DNA from: Dreissena polymorpha
Lineage: Eukaryota > Mollusca > Bivalvia > Myida > Dreissenidae
Assembly (NCBI RefSeq): GCF_020536995.1
Contig: NC_068365.1
Coordinates: 31,372,648-31,436,647 of the forward strand
DNA length: 64,000 nucleotides
Direction of reading: 5' to 3'
The position numbers were made by a program, and so were the translations under genes. Shown one piece after another: positions 1 through 13,500 of this stretch; position 1 is the first letter of the stretch, and every line of letters begins with the position of its first letter. The notes under the pieces were generated by a model, which saw nothing but the letters and a program-made list of their open reading frames with translations, was not told the origin of the DNA and did not search any database.

Positions 1-60
1 ATCCTAACCCTAACCCGACCCCTAACACTTACCCAAACCCTAAACCTAACCTCTAACCCC
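1..60. repeat. degenerate telomere-like (TAACCC)n tract
   Basis: The first 60 bases are variants of CCCTAA, the complement of the TTAGGG repeat used by mollusc telomeres. Only some units are exact; others read CCCGACC, ACACTTACC or AAACCTAA. This suggests an old interstitial or subtelomeric tract rather than a live chromosome end. The left part of the tract lies outside the window. Confidence 0.5.
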
Positions 61-3000
61 CACATGCGCATTACAATACCATGCCTCGCTTGTTGTCGTT
101 GTCCGCTTCCCAAAGCTGTATAAGTTGAAAGAAGACAAGGGATGGCCCATGAAAACACGACAGATCGATGTCAAAATCTTAAAGACTAGTGCCGAAAATA
201 CTCTTAAGGAAATGTATGAAGACATGTATTGATATTCTGGTTTGATCACGTCATCAAAAAGATCCATTGTCCAAAAGGTGTTACATAACCCTTATTGGTG
301 AGCGCGCGATTATAGGCTTTGATGCTGATCAACAGTTCACATAAATATTAGTCTAATTTCGTGGAATTTAAAAAGTTGGACTTCTGACACTGGTAAGATT
401 TCACGAATGCCATAGAACACGAACGCGTAATGTGTGTAGAAACAGCACTGATGATGTGGGAGAGATATATCTGAACGGTCTCAAATAGAAAAACATTATG
501 TAGAAAGTACAAAACAAAGGCTTTGACACAATGCATTCATGGATAACATCGTATGAACATATTCATCCCAAATACTTAAAGTCTAACATCAGTTAGAACG
601 GAATTTTGAATGTTTACAGCCCGTAAGAGTAAACATCTGCATACCAATTATATTCAAACTATCAGGAGGACACTATTAATATATCAAAATCAATTGTTAT
701 TTTGTTCCTGTCTGTCCAAGCCAGAAAGACAACACGCCTCATTAGAGCGCATTGACAATCGATGGATCGATAGATAGATAAAATATGCGAAATTTACGAA
801 TATTTGCATGAGAACACCACTCTCTATATGAGACAACTCACAGCATGAGCTAAACTGTACAAAGACAACTGTATACCATGATATTTGAAAAAGTGACCTG
901 ATTTTGACCTTAGTGAACACAGATTGAATAATTATTTTTGGTATTTCAAAAATCACATAGTTTTTTACGAATGTTGAGGATTAGGTGTGTATGTTGTTAT
1001 TACTACGCTCTTCACTTGTATTATTGAAATTTATTTAAACATACACTTATTAATATAATTTTTTTAAATTTCTACTACTTGTATGATTTGTTCATATTCA
1101 TTATAATTGTACAAACTGTAGGATCTTGGTTTTATCAGCCCAGTTTTGAGCAGCCATCTTGATTCTGTCAGCAATTATTTGACGCCATCTGTATAGTTTT
1201 TTTTAATACTACATTAGTTTTGCACCCATTTATTTATATATAACATGTAGAATTATATAAAAATGTCCTTATGACACACAAAATAACGCATATTTATAAG
1301 TAAAATAAATCAAGACTGAAAGTTGCAGCCATCTTGGACGCAATCTTGAATTTCTCAAAACCCTGAAGGATGTCAGTCGGACATAATTTGGATTCTTCAT
1401 CAAAACATGTCCCTAAAGGAAAAACGCTTTTCCACATTTACTATACACCCCCCAATGCCGGGTGTAGTAATTTTTTTTCTGCCGGACTATTAAAATTACT
1501 TATAAATCAGTACAGAGTTGATAAAACTGATAAAATTGTATGGATTTTTCACGAAACAAGAACAAAACGATGAGTCTCTTGTGTTGCCATTCATTTCGGA
1601 ACGACATACACATACAACATTTTATATTCAAACAGAACGACAGATTACAAGTCAGCCTTTGAGAAGCGACGGTGGAGGTCAATATTAAAATAAGCACGCT
1701 AATTCAATTGTTGCAGTCCACCATGTTATAAAATGAGGTGAATCATGTCCTGTTTGTGTTATTATTCGATTAATTGTTCTTGCAAATCAGAAATCTCCAT
1801 TTTTTTATTCGAACTTTTATTTATCGAAGAATTTTGCTCGTCACAGTATCTCTTATAAATAGTATTATATTATTCACATTTAAAAAAGATCGACACAAAT
1901 GAACTTCGTGATTGTTATTTTTATAATCCTGATATTTATTAATAATCCAACAATACAAAATCAATTACGGTAACTGATAACACACATATATCACTACAAC
2001 TACGGGTTAAATGTTAATGTAGGTGCTTTAAAGAAGACTGTTTCCTCGATTAAGAAAGCGTTGAAAAGGCCTAAACAATTCTATGACCTTTATAGTATAT
2101 GGTTTATTTCACTATACAATGGCATAGAACATTCCATTTAACATGAAACATATTAATACATACTTAGTTTATATATAAATATATAATAAAATCTATATAA
2201 TTAAATACATATACTTGAAAAGTATACCTTGGAGGTATGGAATGTAAAATTAATCCAATACTATTATAAATGTTAACCCTTTTCGATATAAATACATCTA
2301 ATATAAAGGGCATGTCTGTATGGCTATTAAAACAATAAGATTTTAAAGCGTATTAATATAATCTTCACTGTTTGTCAGCAATCGGACAGGTAATAAATGC
2401 ATAATAGTAAACCAAAGCAATGTGAAGTATTCAACTATCTTGACGAAAATCAATATTAATTGGACATTAAGCTGCTTGCAAATGATAAGTCTTTGTTTAT
2501 GCAAAGGCTATATCCATTAATTTATTGTAAGCTTCATGACACGATTGACTGTTGTCAAATATATTGTATTATAGATTTGGGACCAGCATTGTATACATTC
2601 ATAGCAAATAAGTGCGATTCTCGTTTTATATTACTCTAGGTGAATCAACTATGAAAAGTGACACGTTCGTGTCCACCTGTGTTGTCCTAACTTGGCAAAC
2701 GGTTGTATCTTCCGTATTAAACCATTAAATACTGATCATGGATTAACCGTTAACAGTAACTTCTAACTCTAACTTTAGAAATGATTTTATTACTCGTGAT
2801 CCCCACCTTATGAATCATCGATACGTAATCATAAAATACCTGACATAGTAGTTAAAACAGTTATTCTGTTAAATTATTGTCAACTAATCATAAACAACAA
2901 ATGCAGTGGAATGTATTTGCTACCATATTTCTTCGTATTAATATCAAGTTTCGTTCTATACTTTTGTAATCCGTTAGTGTTATTGCACGCTTTGAACAAA

Positions 3001-5714
3001 ATATAAGAATGCATTGTCATGTTTCCACATGCACACATTTCCACCTCTTATATTATAGTGTTCCATTAAAAAGTATCAGCGCGAAGTTGGTGTTCCACAA
3101 GTCATACTCCTGCAAACAGTACGTTCTCAGAACGCCGACGTAACGTAAGATTATTTAAATTAAAACATATTGAACAAAATGAAAAACCTTGAAAATTATA
3201 AAAGAAACCTCTCCTAAAATATTAAAACAGAGATCCGCAGAAGATAAAACTAATCATTAAGATGCAAAATATTGGGATTTATTAGCGGTGAAATGTTAAA
3301 TTGCAAAAAACAACTAAAGGAATATTTCATGTTCAACGTACATAGAGTTGTTTATTCACAAATACATGCCAATTCAATATCAATTTAACATGTGTGTGTG
3401 TGTGTGTAATTGTGTCGCGTGGTTCCAAAAACTGTTCCGATAACTGTTTCCAAAAAAAATATTCCGAACGTATGTTTATGTTTAATTACTTGGTCTATAT
3501 ATGCTGCTTGATTCCAAAAGGAAAAACTTTGCGTTCCTTGAGCGCGTACCAATTTAAACATTCTGCGCCATGATTCTTAAAAAACTATCTTTCGTTACTC
3601 TTAGCCCTCCGTATGACGTATGCTCAGATTTACCAATCGCTGACCTCGCGGTAACCCCAAGAATTTTAATCATCCGTACAAAAATAACTCCGAATATATT
3701 TCCCAATGTTATTTTAAATATGAAATAAGCTCCTTATAAATTCTTAATGAAAATGTGTGAAATGTATACAGAAACAGATGTGAAGTCTACATATTCCGAA
3801 TTTCGGAATCTACTTGTCTGGATATACAAAGGATGCGTAATATGTCAAATGTCTTATGACATTGAGTAATGCAGAACTTTATATTTTCTTAATGAGTTAT
3901 TGGTAATCGCACATCGATTCACAGGGGTAACACAAACGGCGACTGGTTAATGGCACACTTTTTGGTAACATCGAACATGCATTACAGGGTAATTTTTTTC
4001 TGGTTTACAGAACGAGCATGAAACAAGAGAATAAAAACAAAATGAAATAGTTCGTTAAAATGGACGCCGTAGGTCGAGTATACAATGCCTATTAACATTA
4101 AAAAGTGTTAATGACTTGGTTTGATAATAGTGATTGGCTTATTGTATGGAATTTTCCAAGAACGTTCAGGTTACTTTTTGCGGCAAAATAGAACTAATAT
4201 CTTATGTTATGATAACATGATGAGCTAGATGGAAAGTATAGAATATGTACTTTTCACACATACAGACGTACCGATGAACAGAATAGGGTACTGACAGACA
4301 GGCAGACAAATAAAACTGTGGTTACATGATAAAACTTTATTTCCGAAGTTATTACAATAAGTATTTTTTCGGACGGACCGACATACGGACGCACGATTAG
4401 GGGACATGACTGATAAACAGACGTACGGAAAACATATGCCTTAATGTCTTAGTTTCTGTGATCATATCTTGTTTAGATTTTTAGCTATTCTAATTTTCAG
4501 TTTTGTTCTAGTTTAAGCAACAACCACCAGACCTTCAAACTCATATGAACACACGACAGACAGACATACGAACAAACTGACAGACATGAGGGGAAGGAAC
4601 GGAGAAGAAATCTTTTATCACCGCCAAATCTCCGGTAAAGCCTTTAAGGCACTAACACTCCCTCTCGTTAAACCGGTAGAGAGTAAATAACAGGTAATTG
4701 CAAAATCGTGTTGAAAATTATTATATTTGGGCTAGTGACGGGGGTTGTCAACCGTTATTTTAATTACGCGAAGCCTAAATTTATGTATGTACAACACTTG
4801 GAAGTAACCTGGTTTGCTTGTGTTTATTAAAAGAAATTATAACATAACCTCTACGCATTAGCATTTTTGCAAGAATGATTTTGTTGTATGAATTAATTGT
4901 GTTTTGAATATCCAGTCTTAATGAGTATTAATGTTTCTGTGTTTGTTGCTTTTTTGTTTAAAATGATATAAATCTGTAAACAAAATTGTTTTTTTTCTGA
5001 TGAACATGATTTATTGTTACTTTAAATGATGACTTTGTTGTACTGACAATCATTGATTACTATCTAGAATTGAATAAAATCAGGCAGGCCTTGAATCATG
5101 CCGGTATGAGCGTAGTTTTCTGATAGAAGTATTCATATTTTATTTTATTATATACCTGTTTAATGCATTTAACAAAATACAGGTTGTATCAATCGTTGAA
5201 ATAAAAAATCCCGTATGACGCTACTCGCTGTTTCCAATTCCGTATTACCATACTAGCCGGACTACTTCGACCCATTTAATGACGTCACATTACGCGCACC
5301 GAAAATAGAAATATTTTATATTACGAAATATATTACGTAAGTACATCGTGTGACGTCATTTCTGTGACGAAACACAATAGCCATCTAAACTCTATGGAAT
5401 TTAAGGCCATGTCGGACGTGGTGTTTTTTAACAGTAAACTATTTGTTAAAAACATCGAACGAATTCAAAACGTATTTTGGAGTGTGTGTTTATCATGCAT
5501 AAATGTATATTTCGATAGGAATACATAAAATAATGTGGTTTAAACTAGGTTTCGATAAGACATGGAAGATAGAAGTGGAAGTGCATATTGTTTCAATGTT
5601 TTGTTATAAACAGCGGATTAAAGTTGTCAACTTAATTGTTATAAACATTGGATTAACGAAGGAAACATGTGTTTTCCCGGTTCGAATGTTTACACGTTAA
5701 TTTACATAAACTGT
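61..5714. other. gene-free AT-rich stretch
   Basis: No open frame here shows family motifs or a splice pattern. The frames present are under 90 codons and look random. A short (TG)n run lies near 3391-3408. A pair of 'cagccatcttg' words near 1150 and 1327 may be worn remnants of the tandem repeat seen at 47.5-52 kb, but the match is weak. Confidence 0.6.
4255..4600. repeat. worn (GACA/GACG)-type microsatellite patches
   Basis: Three patches rich in 'gacagacagg', 'ggacggaccgac' and 'cagacagacatac' words occur within 350 bases. Bivalve tandem-array elements carry such tetranucleotide tracts next to their arrays, so this may be a relic of one, but no array is left. Confidence 0.35.
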
Positions 5715-5722
5715 ATTCATAC

Positions 5723-6677
5723 CACAGGCAGGAGTATCATAAATTTGGCCCCCCCCCCCCGGGACCCTACCCCACCCCCCCCCGAGTTTACACCAGGGGT
5801 TCCAGATTGTTAAATGTACACCTATTATGTATGGTTTGACTTTTCAACAACGAATATTGACAAAAATACATAGTTTGAAACAATAACCCTCGTATAGGTA
5901 CTATATATACACAAGGTATGAAACGCGCTGTTTGCCTATTGCTGAAAGATTGTGGAACACTGGACGTTACCTTTTTCATCGAAAACACACATGTTCCCAT
6001 GCAGTTGCCGACAAAATGCAACTGGATTCGTTAAAAGACAGTAAAAGCAACGAGATTACACTACTAACCGATTTCCTGCTCGGCTTATAACTATAATATT
6101 CAATTAAATCCGACTTTCTCGCTACATGTCTGTGTTTTGCTGTCATATTTAGTCGATCGAATGCTCGGTTCTAAAACGCCATATCATTGGCCAACACAAT
6201 GAGAACAACCAACCAGATGACGCGTTATAAAATTAAAAATGGTGTACATGTGTAGATGAAACACCGAGTGACATATAGTGAGAAAGTCAAATTTAATTGA
6301 ATATTAAAGTTATAAATCGAGCAGGAGATCGGTTAGTTGTGTAATCACGTTGCTTTTACTGTCTTTTAACGAATCCAGTTGCATTTTGTCGGCAACTGCA
6401 TGGGAACATGTGTGTTTTCGGTGAAAAATCTCACGTCCAGTGTTCCACAATCTTTCAGCAATAGACATATAGAACGTTTCATACCTTGTGTATATATAAT
6501 ACCTATACGAGAGTTATTTTTCAAACTGTGTATTTTTGTCAATATTCGTTGTTGAAAAGTCAAACCATACACAATAGGTGTACATTTAACAATCTGGGAC
6601 CCCTGGGGTAAGCTCGGGGGGGGGGAGGGGGTAGGATCCCGGGGGGGGGGGGCAGATTTATGATACTGCTGCCTGTG
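5723..6677. mobile_element. fold-back hAT-like MITE with 8-bp target duplication
   Basis: A 955-bp inverted repeat. The left arm (about 5723-6125) and right arm (about 6265-6677) are reverse complements over roughly 400 bp with scattered differences, around a 140-bp centre. The tips read CACAGGCAG and CTGCCTGTG. Perfect 8-bp direct repeats ATTCATAC flank it at 5715-5722 and 6678-6685, which fits hAT transposition. Each arm carries G/C homopolymer runs near 5749-5783 and 6615-6651. The frames in the arms are mirror images of each other and are not genes. Confidence 0.85.
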
Positions 6678-6793
6678 ATTCATACGCGTCTTTAATAAAC
6701 TATGGCGTACCATTTTTGTCATTGTTTGTCAGTTTTGTTAACGTAAAAAATACAATTGTTAACTGTTTTCGTTAGTTGTTGTACATAATAAAA

Positions 6794-6952
6794 GGAATAT
6801 AACGCTAGTCAATTGTTCCAAGAGTTTGTATCACTCTCGTGGCTTGTGCTATTTCGCATCACACTCGAGGCTCAACCTCACGTGTGATACGTCATCACAC
6901 AAGCCACGCCAGTGATACAAACTCTTGGAACAATTGACTAGCGTAATATTCC
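6794..6952. repeat. 159-bp near-perfect hairpin (small fold-back element)
   Basis: Two 55-bp arms, 6794-6848 and 6898-6952, match as reverse complements with about three differences. The 49-bp centre is itself partly palindromic (around 6856-6893). No target duplication is clear. It is probably a very small MITE. The DNA could extrude as a cruciform and its RNA would form a long hairpin. Confidence 0.75.
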
Positions 6953-9880
6953 GTATGTATTGCTGGTTAAATCATGTATATACTGAGATAAAATATAGGT
7001 CATCAACACTCATGAACCATAAAGCCGTTCGTGTATACGCGCATCAACAATATCAATAATACAACTCATGTAGACTAAAGCTTATTGTGCCATTTTGTTG
7101 ACCTAACTTAAATATTTAATCAATGTCTATCCGAACTCAATAAAAACAATACATGACACAATCATACTCATAATTTATGATAGGCGCGAAACTACTTTCA
7201 AGAGAGCTTACGCTCTCAAATTCATGTTTTAAAAGGTATTATAAACAGTTCATTCATCTTAAAGAAACCTATCAGCATCTCTATGAAAGACATCAATGAC
7301 AAATAGATGTTGACGGTCCTATCATATTTTATATTATGTACTTACGCATCGCAACAATTTATTTGATGATTTTGAATTGGTTAAGTGTTGAAGTGTTAAC
7401 TTAATATTCATTTAAATCAGACAAAGAACACTTTAACACATCGTATTTCATGGCTGTGAAAGCTATCGTGCAAGTATTTACGTCATTTGATTGTTAATAA
7501 AGGTTGTTTGCTTCTCAAAGTAAAACTGTAATAAAAGCAAACAAAAAAGAACAAAATAAAACAGTGCCGTTCTTCGTTCCTTTAAGGCCCCTAACTTACC
7601 CTTTTAGTGTTATTCAAAGACATATTCCAATCATCTGAACTTCAAAATATGTTCAAATATCGAAGGAGCCAGTTTCATACGAAAATATGAAGCAAGCATT
7701 CTAGACGTCGGATCAGAAATGTAGAATTGCAGAATAAGTCTGTATTCTATCCTGCTCTATTAAAGCAGTACCGTGTCTGTTTTCGGTCCCACTTTGCATG
7801 AATACCAAAAAGCCGAACATCGCGCTTGGATTTTTTCCTATAATAATACTTGGTTTTGTTCCTATACGTGTTGCAAGAGCTTTTTCACACAATAACATTA
7901 GTTTATTACAATATTGCATGCACGTTATATATGCTACGCCATTCAAGTTAGGATAGTAGATTATTCATGCATTAGGGTCAGTGTCAGGATGTATATATGT
8001 AATCTATACGACTTAATGCACATACAGATTAATTGAGATGAGGGGAGATAGAATAACACGGAACGAGTTTTAATACTGTCAGATGCAGTTTTGTCTCGTT
8101 AATAAAATATCTAATTGGACAACACGTGGTTCATTTTGTTTTTGTACACACTCAAGCGACAAATGTCTACTTCAAATCTATTACCAATCATCATGAGAAA
8201 AAAACAAAGGCAGAAAATCAAAATTTTGTAATTGGTTAATTCAAGTTAACAACCAGAATTACAAACATTAACAATTATTGTGACATGTTTATTCCAAGAA
8301 TTGACCATAGAATTTACATAAATAAAAATGAACTTCCTGGAAGTGAGGTTTTCCAAAATACACCATAAGATAACATTTTTTACTCCTTTGTTTGTGTGCA
8401 AACGACGCAGAATTCTAGTTCAGTTAGAGCATGAGGTTTATTGCGCAGTATTTGAATTTAATATCTAGTGGAAACAAAAACATCATTAAGGATTATTACA
8501 GAGGACCGTTTGGGATACGTTCATTTAAAGTTTATAACGAAACATTAACAATACAATAACTTTTTTTCTGAAATGCTTAATACATTATAACAATGGGATA
8601 TGAATCATTATCAATATTGATACACAAACGATCACTGGAATTCCACTACAGATATATATATATATGCAATAAATCGTCTGCTGATCAATAGTGATGGATA
8701 ATTTGTCCTAAGTTACTTCCCTTCATTCATCTAGCTAACATTGAAGGTTTAAGTTTGCATTATTTTAGCGATGCATCGTGTGTAAGAAATAAGGACAGAA
8801 GGTTAAATTATAAAGAACTGCAAAGAAAACGAATATTATGTTGCAAGGATGTTATAATTATGATGACTACAGATAAGTGAAATAACGCAATCTTGAATTA
8901 TTGTTACTGTTGCGTTAGTTTCTTGACATTTCCTAAGATATTCAGTTGTAAGATAAGTAGAGCTTTAATTACTTGTAAGTGGTTTTCGAGTTGCCAAACA
9001 GAGAGTCAGACTGATGAAATAGGAGAGGACGTGGGACATTGTTTTATTGAATCGGGAATTATTTGTTCGCAAACGTTGGAAACTTATTAGTAAAAAATGT
9101 AAAGTGTAATACCAATCTTGTGATTTTTTAACGTTCGTATTACAGGAAAAAATAGAGATCTAAGTTTAAACATCAAAATAAAGAAGTATTGCATTCTATA
9201 GTTAACTATAATGGGATACCAAATATTTCACCACGTGGGCAACCACTCTAATCTGATCGTCTTTCTGTTTAACTCACATTGTTTTCAACACGTGCTCATT
9301 TAACAACCAATTATTGATGTAAACATCTTTTCAAACGGATTGGTTAATTAAGTGAACCGTGAGTATTGCGTGTATTTATATAATCGTTTTTGAATTAACT
9401 CTCGCTTAAGTTAAACAACGAATGTTAACATACTCCGCGTAACCGAGATGAGATGAGTTAAGTACTTACAATGCATGTTTGGAAACAAAAGTGTAACATT
9501 TTATTGCGCAGTTTAGAACGAAGTGATATAAACTATTGCACTAATTATATCAAGGTTTATTTAGAAACACGTTAGCCACATTATCTTTTAGATTAAAAAA
9601 GGACCAACTGACGCAAGTTCTAGATACACAATTATACGATTATCACAGCAAGAATACAATTTTCTTGTTATTGCCCAATGTATAAATGATAGCAAACAAA
9701 TCAAGATCCGTGAATTGATTCATTAAAGACAACCATAACGTGAAATACAGTAGTTTTTTTGTCAATTTGCAGAAAACGGATTTCTTAGGGTAATACAACG
9801 GAGTATGTGATTTGTGTTGGAGTTTACACGGATAGTTGTATCAATGGAATTAATGATCGTCTGAGTTCTGGAGCATAGTT
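6953..9880. other. gene-free upstream region of gene A
   Basis: No supported coding exon. A polypyrimidine stretch and 'ttgcag' near 9757-9773 could be the acceptor of a 5' UTR exon for gene A, but nothing proves it. No core promoter motif can be assigned. Confidence 0.5.
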
Positions 9881-10558
9881 ATGGGGAATAAGCCTTCAAG
9901 AAATTTGTGTAGACTCAGTAGGGAGTGTAAAGGCCGCGATGATGTCGTAAAAGACGTCCGCGCGCTCGTTCATGATGACGACGTTGACGTCATAGTCATT
10001 TGCGGAGCACCTATGATCGGGAAGTCCATGGTTTAATAAAGGCATTTTTAGAAGAACAAGAACACCTTGATTCAGATAACGTGTTTCTTTATCACAATTT
10101 TGACGACTGCAAAGAGGACGATGTACATAGAGCAGAAGAGTCCTGGTCATTAAAGATTAACCGATTTGCTAAAGGTGAAGCAAGTGACAACAAAGTTAAG
10201 TATAAAATATTGCTCGATAGGCTTATTTCAAGCTATGAAAATCAAGTATATCTATATCTAGACAACGTCGACATGCTGAAGAAATGGGATAAACTAGCGG
10301 AGTTGTTAGAGCTGGTAAAGGATTCCGTAGCAACACACGATACTCTCAAAGTGATTTTCTCAACGTCAACACAAGTTCCAGAAATAACGAACGGACTAGT
10401 TGTTGTCAAAGTTCCGGTATTACCAATAGAACATATCAGTTCGCTTATAACCAATGTGTGTGTCTCCAAACAAGTAAACGTAGATGAATCTCAGAAACTG
10501 TACATTCCACTAATAGGAACATTATGTGACGGAATACCTTACATTGCGACAACAGCAG
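9881..10558 (+). CDS. gene A exon 1 (P-loop core)
   Basis: Runs from ATG to ACAGCAG|GTATGG, donor in phase 1. It holds the myristoylation motif, Walker A and B, the sensor strand and the GLPL-like motif. The frame shifts by -1 at about 10034. Downstream of that point the frame reads LIKAFLEEQE, aligned to LIKSFLKQSN in gene B, and stays open to the donor. Confidence 0.8.
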
Positions 10559-13500
10559 GTATGGATTGAGTTGTTGTAGGCAATAAGTATGGATTATTTT
10601 CATTTTACATGCTTTGCCCAGTGTTTTCGAAGTAAAATCTTAATTATCCACCGCCTATGGGAGAAATTTTTAACTGAACATTAAGAAAATATTTATATCG
10701 GGGAAGGTTGTGCTTATTTCACAATTTATCATCTGCAATATCCTCGAATGGTGGTATTTTAATGGATGAGGAAGAAATTCCCGATTATCGCTTTTCCCAA
10801 CACATTCCATACATTCTAAAACTGACTTATCCCAATTATGAAAAAGTGATTGTTTAATTAAATGTGTAGGAAGCTGCTTTGTTAAGGGTTTTTGAGCGTA
10901 ACACAAAAATGACATTCCCAAACAAGACAGAGGTGGGAAAGACTTTGTTCACTGCACACTGTGTGTGAGCCATGCTTCTTTGCATTCAAACATTCGTAAT
11001 TCGATATGGGTCCTGTATCTTTTCTCTAAACGCCTCCTTTATTTAAGATTCGACTGCGAGTAAATGAATGACTTCTAATGACAAGCTGTCTACAATGCCA
11101 AAAAAAAGTAGTTTTACGCTACACGCCCCCAGTTGGTTTCAGAATCTCGCCTACAAAAAATAACTTATTCGCTGAAAGGTTTACTAATCTATTTACTCTT
11201 ATCTATATCATGTGTATATCGATTTTTCATTGACATTTTATTAATACAGAATTAAGTTGAATCTCAGTTGAATAAAGACCAACACGAAGATCAGACTGTA
11301 CATACGAGTATGAGAAGAGTGAAAAGACTCAATTTCATTATATTGTGGAATGTTAGGAAATTAATACAGAATTACTTTTGTCAATAATAATGTTTTGTTG
11401 ATTATACCATGGTCAGGCGTACAGATGCGTAGAAATAAATCATGAGTCTAAAACAGAATATAATATACTTGTTAGACTAAGTTGATCAGGCACGGTTAGT
11501 ATGAAACAATTTGATAAGGCGCTTTTAGCACGTATATTTCATCGTTTCACTGTTCAATTTCTCAGAATTTTAAAATATAAAGAAAACATTCGGCTCCGCC
11601 CCTAGATATTGCACAATAACTCATACTTGATTTCCTTCTTTGCCTATATAAAACTGTAAATGATAGAATAATAGACAAAAATAAACAATATGATACAATA
11701 TAAAAATATAAAAAATTAACATCGTCGTGTACAATTTTAAAAGTAGTAGTAACTTCAGTATCGAATAAACGATGGCCTCGCTCCAGTCTATGTATCTCTC
11801 TTTTGCATCGTAACAATCCTCTTCAAACAGCGTGTGATTGATCACTTCACTGTGTGGAGGTCAACAATCTGCACACAAGCAATTCAAGCTCTTGACATTT
11901 ATCATACTTTGCGTTGTTTCATGCATTTGGCTTGCAACACTTACTCTGGAGAATGTCAAGGATATAACAAAATCCTTGCATGTATAATGTTTGTGTGGTT
12001 GCATCAAGTACAGCAATGTGATGTGTTCTGTTTTGTGCATGATAAGATAGCGATGATACTTTGATTTTTTTTCTTAAGATGTTAATATATTTTGCTGAAA
12101 ATGTTTGAAATTATTTTTAATATTAAGTTGTCAACAGTTGCAGCTGTAAATTTATTTTCTTAAAAGTCGTAGTATTCAGAAGTTCACTTATCAACTGTTC
12201 TCTATGGTTGTAAACAATCTGTTATTTGTGTTAATTGTAAATGAGCATTTGTAAGTTTCATAGTAAGCACATAAACGCGTATTACATAAATAAAAACCCG
12301 ATTGTGCATTAAAATTGATATATTATGTAAACAAGTAATACCAAATTACTATAAAACTGGGGACCATCAACACATTAGAATTGGTCAGATTTGCATAGTG
12401 AAGAAACATTCCACAACTGCCAAAACTGTATCTAACGTTTTGAAATAAAACAGACTACGTTTTTCAGGAAGCATCTTATCAGAAAACCAAGGTTTGATAT
12501 TGCCATCTGAGCTTCTCGAGTTAATGATAGCTCAAAGGCTGGAAGTTCTCAGTCCGACCAACTATCCGACGTCGAACAGATTTGGTATGTACTCACAAGT
12601 CATCCGCGATTTGCGGAAAACTTAACTTTCGTTATTCTACTTTTCAATTTTCTAATATTAAGTTAAAGTGAAAGTTTTAAGATAAAACGCGTCCCATTGT
12701 TCGTTTACATTGATTTGCTGGTGACCAAGACCAACAAATTTCGTGTTTCATTATATCGGTCGTAAAAAGATATGGTTCATTTGACGGAAAAATGTGTAGT
12801 CGGATAATTTGCAGACGTATAGCGCGATTTTACTTTGCATTTTCTATTCATAAGTTCCTATAAGTAACATTTTGTGCCCACTTTTCCGTGTCGTTCCGCG
12901 TACATTTAAAGGCATGAGTAAGAACTTTGGGATACCACGCGCTTTAATGACGTTTTCTTTACGATTGGCTCTAATTATATTAAATGTTACTGAATGACGA
13001 AATCATGTCCAAGAATATGTACATTTGGCTCAATAAAGTCAGCAAACAGCACGTGACACGATAAACATTCACATGTAGTGTTCTTTTTAATTTTAGATAT
13101 AATGCACAGAACATATGAATACACTAAACATTCTTAATTATATGTGTCAAAGTGTATTTGCAACAGCGGGTTGTTATTGCTGCCTTCAGTGTGTGTATTT
13201 AAGATCATAGACAATATTCATAAAAGTAAACATAGCTCATTACTTGTTCCACGTACAAATGTAAAGCTTACTTGAAAAGCCGCATGTTAAATGCCACTGG
13301 CTAGTATCACAAACCTGTATAATTCGTATGATTTTCATTACAGTTGCTTTGACCGGCCCAATCAGCGAAAGTTCCCTAAATATCGAGGTCAGAGACTTCT
13401 TGTCTAATTTAGCACAAAAATTAAGGTCCACTTTTACGGAAGATGAAGCTGTACAATGTAATGATGATACACGCGGTAAGTAAAGCAACACATTTTCGGT

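Noticed and set aside
1-60. True chromosome end
   Set aside because: Most units are degenerate; a live telomere would be uniform.
6366-6722. 118-codon frame on the - strand
   Set aside because: Lies in the right arm of the fold-back element and mirrors a frame in the left arm; the proline run comes from a C/G homopolymer.
10030-10045. Programmed -1 frameshift in gene A
   Set aside because: Re-reading one T would restore the frame, but there is no classical slippery heptamer and gene B needs no shift; a one-base loss is simpler.
10031-10051. 21-bp micro-intron hiding the stop in gene A
   Set aside because: GT...AG borders exist, but 21 bp is far too short to splice and removal leads into a frame unlike gene B.
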